Assembly: GCA_014380605.1 (NCBI GenBank)
Contig: JACMJO010000162.1
Span: 1-7,036, forward strand
From: Fimbriimonadaceae bacterium
Lineage (GTDB): Bacteria; Armatimonadota; Fimbriimonadia; Fimbriimonadales; Fimbriimonadaceae
Length of the DNA stretch: 7,036 bases
Direction: 5' to 3'
Positions 1 to 4,811 of the stretch are shown here, in pieces. Within the stretch, counting starts at the first letter, position 1; each line of letters starts with the position of its first letter. The notes beneath the pieces were generated by a model that saw only the letters and a program-made list of their open reading frames with translations, was not told the origin of the DNA and did not search any database. The position numbers and the translations under genes were made by a program.

Positions 1-485
1 ATGGTCTGGAAGAACTGGCGCATGAGGAAGATGTTGAATGCGCCCCCGCCAAAGATCGACGGGATGAGGAGCGGATAGAAAGTGTCGATCGCCCCAAGCT
101 CGCGCCAGATCATGAAGACCGGGATCATGGTGACCTGCCCCGGAAGCATCATGGTCGCGAGCATGGTGTAGAACATCGCGTTCTTGCCTCGGAAGTTGAA
201 TCGGGCGAATCCGTAGGCCACCAGGGAGCAGGAGACCACCCCCATCACCGTGGTGAAAACCGTGATGAACAGCGTATTGCCCACCCACTTGGTGAATGGA
301 AGCGCCGTCCAAGCCTTGGTGAAGTTATCCCACAGGGGCGGATTGGGAATCCACTGAGGCGGGTACTTGAAGGCGTCTTGGTTGTCCTTCAGGGCGGTGC
401 TGATGGTCCATACGAAGGGTAGGAAAAACAGGAGGCCCAACGAGATGAGCAAGAAGTAGACAAAGGCTTTGGCTGGCGCTTTCAC
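1..485 (-). CDS. CUT1-type sugar ABC transporter permease, MalG/UgpE-like (partial, 3' end missing)
   Basis: Inner-membrane permease that pairs with the upstream permease to form the channel of a carbohydrate importer. Only the first 161 codons are in the window; the gene continues past the left edge. I read this frame directly. It starts VKAPAKAFVYFLL and has a first membrane segment at about residues 8-28, then NTLFITVFTTVMGVVSCSLVAY (69-91) without a break, then YGFARFNFRGK (91-101) and TMMLPGQVTMIPVF (111-124). It reaches IDTFYPLLIP (133-142) and FNIFLMRQFFQ (150-160), which are typical of MalG/UgpE/AraQ-type subunits. The EAA loop that contacts the ATPase would lie outside the window. 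The start is GTG at 485-483, overlapping the TGA of the preceding permease as GTGA, which implies translational coupling. GGAGG at 494-490 serves as Shine-Dalgarno. The family is secure; the sugar is unknown. Confidence 0.93.
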   Translation of the reverse strand, partial: MKAPAKAFVYFLLISLGLLFFLPFVWTISTALKDNQDAFKYPPQWIPNPPLWDNFTKAWTALPFTKWVGNTLFITVFTTVMGVVSCSLVAYGFARFNFRGKNAMFYTMLATMMLPGQVTMIPVFMIWRELGAIDTFYPLLIPSIFGGGAFNIFLMRQFFQT

Positions 486-1357
486 TTGGCCTCCGCCTCA
501 TAGTGGACCCATCGCTTGCTGCTCCAGAATTGGATCGCCGTGATAACCATCAGGATCAAAAACAGCAGCCAGGCCATGGCGCTGGCCTTGCCAAGTTTGA
601 AGTACTCAAAGGCGTTTCGGAAGAGGCTGAGAGCATAGAACAGAGTCGAATTGTTGGGGCCGCCGCCGGTCATGATGTAAGCCTGGGTAAAGACTTGGAA
701 AGCGCCGATGAATCCGAGGATCAGATTAAAGAAGATCACGGGGGACAGCTGGGGGACGGTGATGAAGCGGAACTGCTTCCAAGGCGATGCGCCGTCGATT
801 TTGGCGGCCTCATAGTAGCTCTCCGAGATTCCTTGGAGTCCAGCCAGAAAGATCACCATCCGTCCGCCTCCGATTCCCCAAAGCGACATCACCACAAACG
901 CGCCCAGCGTGTACTTCTCATCAGACAGCCACTCGGCCCCTCCGATGCCAAACATGCCAAGGCCGTAGTTGAGAAGGCCATAGTCGTTATTGAATATCCA
1001 CTGCCACAGAAGCGCGCTGGCGGCAGCGGGAACCAAGGATGGGAGGTAGAAGAGAGTGCGAAATACTCGCTGCCCCCTCACCTTCTGGTTAAGCAAAATG
1101 GCCAAGGCCAATGAGCCAATGATCCCCAGAGGCACCGAGAAGATCGCATAGGTGAAAGTGACTTGGAGCGATTTCCAAAAAAGGGGCTCCTCCGTGAGCA
1201 AGCGCTCGTAGTTCCTAGTGCCAACCCACTCCATGTTGCTGAGGTCGTACTTGGTGAAGCTGAGGTAAAGCGAGGTTAGCATCGGCCCGGCGGTGAAGAT
1301 TAGGAAACCGATGAGCCAAGGAAGGGTGAAGAGGAAGCCGGCGGTGGAGCGTTTCAC
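482..1357 (-). CDS. CUT1-type sugar ABC transporter permease, MalF/UgpA-like
   Basis: 291-residue inner-membrane permease, the first membrane subunit of a carbohydrate importer. Six hydrophobic segments are visible at about 7-28, 66-90, 101-122, 150-172, 203-225 and 259-280. The cytoplasmic EAA loop reads YYEAAKIDGASPWKQFRFI at 181-199 and keeps the conserved E-A-A and G (G189); it docks on the ATPase. TGGGPNNST at 230-238 is another hallmark of this subunit. The length matches UgpA/LacF-type permeases and lacks the long periplasmic loop of E. coli MalF. The start is GTG at 1357-1355, chosen because AGGAG lies 6 bases upstream and the protein begins with the usual short basic stretch before the first helix. 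It is separated from the binding-protein gene by a 190-base palindromic gap and overlaps the next permease by 4 bases. Substrate unknown. Confidence 0.96.
   Translation of the reverse strand: MKRSTAGFLFTLPWLIGFLIFTAGPMLTSLYLSFTKYDLSNMEWVGTRNYERLLTEEPLFWKSLQVTFTYAIFSVPLGIIGSLALAILLNQKVRGQRVFRTLFYLPSLVPAAASALLWQWIFNNDYGLLNYGLGMFGIGGAEWLSDEKYTLGAFVVMSLWGIGGGRMVIFLAGLQGISESYYEAAKIDGASPWKQFRFITVPQLSPVIFFNLILGFIGAFQVFTQAYIMTGGGPNNSTLFYALSLFRNAFEYFKLGKASAMAWLLFLILMVITAIQFWSSKRWVHYEAEAK
490..494 (-). promoter_or_regulatory. Shine-Dalgarno for the second permease, inside the first permease gene
   Basis: On the minus strand GGAGG lies 4 bases before the GTG at 485-483 and within the last codons of the preceding permease. 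The spacing is a little short, but together with the GTGA stop/start overlap it supports re-initiation by ribosomes finishing the upstream gene. Confidence 0.65.
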
Positions 1358-1363
1358 TTGAGG

Positions 1364-1368
1364 CTCCT
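1364..1368 (-). promoter_or_regulatory. Shine-Dalgarno for the first permease
   Basis: AGGAG on the minus strand, 6 bases before the GTG at 1357-1355. It fixes this GTG as the start and contrasts with the two genes upstream (starts at 2828 and 4679), which lack such a site. Confidence 0.75.
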
Positions 1369-1378
1369 AGAGGATGAA

Positions 1379-1547
1379 GGGATGATGGGGGTGAGAGGGT
1401 GATGAAGGTGAGGGGCCGAAGAGCTAACAACCAAGGCACGAAGACGCCAAGAAAAACCGGTGTCCGACCTTTGTGCCTTAGTGACTTGGTGGTTCAAAGG
1501 CATCCTCACCTCAATCACCCAAATCGCCCCTTCACCTCCATGATCCC
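1379..1547. repeat. Long imperfect palindrome filling the gap between binding-protein and permease genes
   Basis: Three arm pairs nest around one centre. 1379-1394 pairs with 1532-1547 (14 of 16 complementary). 1397-1413 pairs with 1504-1520 (15 of 17). 1426-1451 pairs with 1469-1494 (20 of 26, or 21 with a G-U pair in the minus-strand RNA). The loop is 1452-1468. The right side has about 10 unmatched extra bases (around 1521-1531). The inner arms are made of 8-base units: on the plus strand CTTTGTGC, CTTAGTGA, CTTGGTGG then TT, and on the other arm read on the minus strand CTTGGCGT, CTTCGTGC, CTTGGTTG then TT. It occupies nearly the whole 190-base gap, starting just after the binding-protein stop and ending before the permease Shine-Dalgarno. 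It resembles dispersed intergenic palindromes (REP/BIME-like or a miniature inverted-repeat element), but no target-site duplication was identified. Confidence 0.85.
1452..1468 (-). terminator. Weak terminator-like mini-hairpin at the tip of the palindrome
   Basis: On the minus strand the loop reads GUCGGACACCGGUUUUU. CGG can pair with CCG around an ACA loop, extended by U-G and G-U wobbles, and a run of U follows. The stem is short, so this is at best a partial terminator or attenuator between the binding-protein and permease genes. It may just be the apical loop of the larger hairpin. Confidence 0.2.
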
Positions 1548-2828
1548 TCAAAGCCCCGGGTCCTCCGAAAGAACCTTATCGACCGCATCGCTCGCTCGCT
1601 TCATCGCGGTTGCCGCATCCTTTTCTCTCCCCGCAAATAGGTTATCGAGTTCTGGCCCAAGCGTCTGCATCACTTCTGGCCAACGAGGACCGATGGGGAG
1701 TATCTTTCCCTTCGCGACCGTCAGCGCAACCGCGTCCATGTTGAAAGGCTTGGCCTTCGGCTTCAGAAAGTCCTCTGACTCGGCCAAGGCCATCCGCGTC
1801 GGGGACTGCCGACGCTCCTGGATGTAAAGAATCCGCTCCGCAATCGGGCCATTCACAAACTTCATGAACCGCCAAGCCGCATCCGGGTTCTTGGTCTCGC
1901 GAGACATCACCAGTTGGTTGCCCTTCACGAAGAATGAATCCCCCTTAGGCCCCATCGGCATGGGGCAGATGTCCCAATCGAACCGAGTGATCAATTCACG
2001 GAACCGTGAGGACATTCCCACATAGTCGAACGACAGCGCGAGCTTGCCCGTCTCGAAACCAAAGGCCGAATTTGCCCCCTGAGAGGGCGTAGGAGCGCAC
2101 TTGTGCCGCCAACGCAGGTTAGATATCCATTGCATCGCCCGGACCGATTCTGGTGAATTTAAAGCCGATTTCTGAAGGTCGTCGCTCAGGAGTTTGCCCC
2201 CAAACGCCTGAAGGACTCCAATGTAGAAGGGCATCGGAGGCATGTTGATCCCAAACTGAGTTGGGCGGCCAGACCTGTCGAACTTGGTGCATTTCTTGGC
2301 GTACTCGAGGACCTTGTCGTAAGTCCATTCACCGCGCTTCCAGAGTTCATAAGGATCTTCCAGACCTTCCTCCGCGAGAATCTTCTTGTTGTAGAACATG
2401 ATCCCGCCTCCGAAGAGGACATTGATGCCCTGGAGACGGCCTTTCACTCGGCACTCCTCCACTGAAAGCGGATAGAAGTCGTTGAGTTTGTACTCAGGGT
2501 CTTTGGCGATGATGGCTTCCAAGTCCATGAAGTAGTCGCGCTCCGCAAGTTGGGGGAAATCATAGTGGTCGACGCGGACTACGTCCGGCGCGGTTCGCGA
2601 TGCGAACATCACGACCATCTTGTTCCGATAAGCGGAGCCAGGGACTTTGAAGAGCTTGACTTTGACGTCCGGATTGAGCCGATTGAACTCATCGACGATG
2701 CGTTGTTCAAGAGCAAGTTGCTGAACATTGCCCCAGGCCATGTACCGCAAGTGGACCTTGCCATCGGGGGGGGCGCCACAGCCCGCGATGCATGCGGCTG
2801 CCAACAAGAGCGGAGTCCTTCTTTGCAC
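1548..2828 (-). CDS. Extracellular solute-binding lipoprotein, family 1 (sugar ABC importer)
   Basis: 426-residue sugar-binding protein that captures substrate outside the membrane and delivers it to the two permeases encoded next. The N-terminus MQRRTPLLLAAACIAGCG is a lipoprotein signal: basic start, hydrophobic core and lipobox IAGC, with the lipid-bearing Cys at 17. Family 1 landmarks follow in order: VDEFNRLNPDVKVKL (45-59), APDVVRVD (80-87), GGGIMFYNKKILAEEGL (140-156), FETGKLALSFDYVGM (258-272), WDICPMPMGPKGD (285-297) and NPDAAWRFMKFV (314-325). Length is normal for the family. The start is GTG at 2828-2826: an in-frame stop lies shortly upstream and no other start codon lies between, and this start gives an intact signal peptide. 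There is no convincing Shine-Dalgarno; a promoter -10 box sits 7 bases upstream, suggesting a leaderless message. Eight consecutive C residues (minus strand) follow the lipobox. Sugar not predictable. Confidence 0.95.
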   Translation of the reverse strand: MQRRTPLLLAAACIAGCGAPPDGKVHLRYMAWGNVQQLALEQRIVDEFNRLNPDVKVKLFKVPGSAYRNKMVVMFASRTAPDVVRVDHYDFPQLAERDYFMDLEAIIAKDPEYKLNDFYPLSVEECRVKGRLQGINVLFGGGIMFYNKKILAEEGLEDPYELWKRGEWTYDKVLEYAKKCTKFDRSGRPTQFGINMPPMPFYIGVLQAFGGKLLSDDLQKSALNSPESVRAMQWISNLRWRHKCAPTPSQGANSAFGFETGKLALSFDYVGMSSRFRELITRFDWDICPMPMGPKGDSFFVKGNQLVMSRETKNPDAAWRFMKFVNGPIAERILYIQERRQSPTRMALAESEDFLKPKAKPFNMDAVALTVAKGKILPIGPRWPEVMQTLGPELDNLFAGREKDAATAMKRASDAVDKVLSEDPGL

Positions 2829-2835
2829 CGGCCCT

Positions 2836-2864
2836 ATCGTACGCGAACATGCGGGCTCTGTCTA
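2836..2864 (-). promoter_or_regulatory. Predicted sigma-70-type promoter for the sugar-importer operon, leaderless layout
   Basis: Reading the minus strand, -35 TAGACA (2864-2859, 5 of 6 to TTGACA) is followed by a 17-base spacer and -10 TACGAT (2841-2836, 4 of 6 to TATAAT, TANNNT form). The GTG start begins 7 bases after the -10 box, where transcription would be expected to begin. The first three bases of the -35 box are the TAG stop of the preceding gene, so the promoter fills the 33-base gap. This supports the importer genes as a separate transcription unit. No operator is recognised. Confidence 0.55.
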
Positions 2865-4679
2865 GCCCAACGACTTCAATATCTCCGCCGATTTGGCTTT
2901 GGTGGCTTCGGGCAACTCGGGATGGACGTTTTCCAGGGTGAGGGCGGAAGACTTGCTGTGGAACGCCTCGATGACGCGATTCGCGGCATCGGCGAGGACG
3001 ACGTTCTTGCGGCGTAGCCAGTTGCTGACGGCGGCGAGGCCACCGAGCGAATCCACGTTCTCGCGATGGGACTCTGGCACCGTCATCAACACCGCGGCTG
3101 CCGATTCGGCAACCGCGGGGTTCGAGGACCGAGCGAGGGCATTGGCGAGGTCGCAGACGTACTGATCCTGGTACCGGCTGGCGGTGGGGAGCCAGAGGGC
3201 AACGAAGTTCGCTGAGTTCTTGGCGGCGGCGGCAAGCCCCGTTGGATTGAGCTTCGACATAAGCTCGACGTACCAAGAGATTTGCGCTCGGCTCGCGGGT
3301 GCGCCGCCGATGAGATTTGGATCGAGGCACTTGGCATATTCAGGCTTGCGCAGATTCACGTCGCCTTTTGTGGCTACCGCGTGGAGGGAGTGAAGATATT
3401 GCGCGGGGCTCGGCTTGGGGAAGATAAGGTGCTTTTGGATCTCGGGCAGAGTCGCTTTGTCGGTCAATATCCACATTCGAATTTGCCCTTCAACGGTCTT
3501 GATGGACTCGCTGTCGTACAGCCGGGCCAGTTTCGTTGCTTCGCTCGAATTTGGCGTGGTGACTACGTATGGGGTGCTACCGGACGGTTGCTCTTTGAGC
3601 ATGTTTAGGCACATCCCTCGGCCTGTCACCGAGACCCTCTCGGCGCTTGGGCCGGACATCGCGGCGGGGAGGTGCAGTTTGACAGCGGTTGTGGCGATGA
3701 TGTCCTGGTACGAAGGGTCTTTCGGTTTCAGGGTGACGCCTGGGTAGATGTTGATGTCGACCGGCATCGGTGTGTAATTGATAGCGGACCACTCGATCTC
3801 ATTCATGCTCTTGACGGTGATTTGGAACTGGTAGTCCTTGAGGGTTCCGATTGGGAGCGCGTACTCCATTCCATCGCGGCCGAGGCAGATCGTCCCTTCG
3901 CGGTAGTCGATGGGTTCAGAGCCGCCATCGTAATAGGAGGCTTTTTTGTACGTGGGCATCGGCATAGGCATGGGGCCGAAGTCGTAGCATAAGCACTTGC
4001 TTACGGGCTTGAGGTCCTCGTAGACGCCGGTAGGGATGTAAAGCTCGCTAAGGTTGACGGAAACGGTGTCGCCGGTGAAGGTGGTTTTCAGCCCGGGGTC
4101 ATACCGCTTGGGGGTGATTCGCGCTTTCAGGCGGTAGACCGCCCATTTGAAAATCCTGACCTGGCCTGAGCAGGGCTTGGTGGACCAGTGCTTCCAGTCG
4201 ACATCGAGGTCGTAGGCATCACTGACGGTGTCTTCGTCGACTTCGATGTCAGCTGTCCTAAGGACCTGGATTGAGGGCAAGTTATCGATGCCAATCTTCT
4301 TGCCAGATTCCGTCAGTTTTCCGGCGTCTTCGAAGAATCTAGTTAAGCTGTAGTCGGCCTCCTCTACTTCCGCATAAAACGTTCCGGTGTGATCGCGTTC
4401 GCATGTGGTATCGCAATCGCCCTTTTCGCACTCGCTCGGACTCTTGTGGGTTCCCTGGCAGTTGACGCCGCAGAAGTACTCGTCGTACTCATCGTTCAGT
4501 TGGACCCAATCGAACTTCACTTCGACGGAAGCGTTCCCTCGATTGCGAACGGTGAAGGCTGGCGGGGGATTCGGGGGATCTTTGATCGCGGTCTTGTCGT
4601 CGGTTGGAATCTGGTGACTTCCGAAGATGCCGGACGCCAATAGCCCGACTAGAGCAGTTGTCGCAAGCGAACGAAGCAT
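2862..4679 (-). CDS. Exported protein of unknown family with cysteine cluster
   Basis: 605 residues; I do not recognise the family and assign no function. The N-terminus MLRSLATTALVGLLASGIFG looks like a Sec signal peptide, with cleavage probably near residue 20, so the protein should act in the periplasm or outside. The region from about 40 to 350 is rich in alternating beta-like segments. It holds a cysteine cluster at C70, C74, C84, C89 and C93, plus C170, C229, C231 and C265, which could form disulfides or bind metal. A short GPMPMPMPT stretch lies at 235-243. From about 405 the sequence becomes alanine-rich and helical, possibly a HEAT-like solenoid, ending near residue 605. The start is ATG at 4679-4677, chosen for the signal peptide; no Shine-Dalgarno precedes it, but TAAACT ends 6 bases upstream. 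It lies 132 bases after the caspase-like gene and 33 before the binding-protein gene. Confidence 0.88.
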   Translation of the reverse strand: MLRSLATTALVGLLASGIFGSHQIPTDDKTAIKDPPNPPPAFTVRNRGNASVEVKFDWVQLNDEYDEYFCGVNCQGTHKSPSECEKGDCDTTCERDHTGTFYAEVEEADYSLTRFFEDAGKLTESGKKIGIDNLPSIQVLRTADIEVDEDTVSDAYDLDVDWKHWSTKPCSGQVRIFKWAVYRLKARITPKRYDPGLKTTFTGDTVSVNLSELYIPTGVYEDLKPVSKCLCYDFGPMPMPMPTYKKASYYDGGSEPIDYREGTICLGRDGMEYALPIGTLKDYQFQITVKSMNEIEWSAINYTPMPVDINIYPGVTLKPKDPSYQDIIATTAVKLHLPAAMSGPSAERVSVTGRGMCLNMLKEQPSGSTPYVVTTPNSSEATKLARLYDSESIKTVEGQIRMWILTDKATLPEIQKHLIFPKPSPAQYLHSLHAVATKGDVNLRKPEYAKCLDPNLIGGAPASRAQISWYVELMSKLNPTGLAAAAKNSANFVALWLPTASRYQDQYVCDLANALARSSNPAVAESAAAVLMTVPESHRENVDSLGGLAAVSNWLRRKNVVLADAANRVIEAFHSKSSALTLENVHPELPEATKAKSAEILKSLG

Positions 4680-4685
4680 GTTGCT

Positions 4686-4714
4686 AGTTTAAGGGAGCGG
4701 ATCGGAATTTGCGA
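4686..4714 (-). promoter_or_regulatory. Possible promoter with leaderless layout for the unknown exported protein
   Basis: On the minus strand, TAAACT (4691-4686) fits a TANNNT -10 box and ends 6 bases before the ATG at 4679. A weak -35 candidate TCGCAA (4714-4709, 3 of 6) lies 17 bases further up. The bases before the ATG (CTCCCTTAAACTAGCAAC) contain no purine-rich Shine-Dalgarno. The 132-base gap 4680-4811 otherwise shows only three loose AACGARG repeats (starting at 4737, 4747 and 4755) and no clear terminator for the caspase-like gene. Confidence 0.35.
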
Positions 4715-4811
4715 TGCAATATTCGGGATTTTGGATAACGAGGGCCAACGAAGCAACGAGGGTGAGCGCAAACACTCTTGATTGACGGGTCGAATTGCGA
4801 TATGAGTTTGG

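Noticed and set aside
503..1114. 203-codon open frame on the plus strand
   Set aside because: It lies wholly antisense to the first permease, whose frame has clear family motifs. The peptide has no recognisable domain and no start signal was found; it is a shadow frame.
1379..1547. Insertion sequence or CRISPR array in the gap
   Set aside because: There is no transposase, no evident target duplication, and the 8-base units are far too short and irregular for CRISPR repeats.
1399..1827. 142-codon plus-strand frame beginning in the palindrome
   Set aside because: Most of it is antisense to the C-terminus of the binding protein, and the rest is repeat sequence; no family features are visible.
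2707..3330. 207-codon minus-strand frame overlapping the unknown exported protein and the binding-protein gene
   Set aside because: The Arg/Pro-rich composition is typical of an out-of-frame reading, and it overlaps two better-supported genes, including the predicted promoter.
4680..4811. Intrinsic terminator after the caspase-like gene
   Set aside because: I looked for a GC-rich stem followed by a T run on the minus strand and found none.
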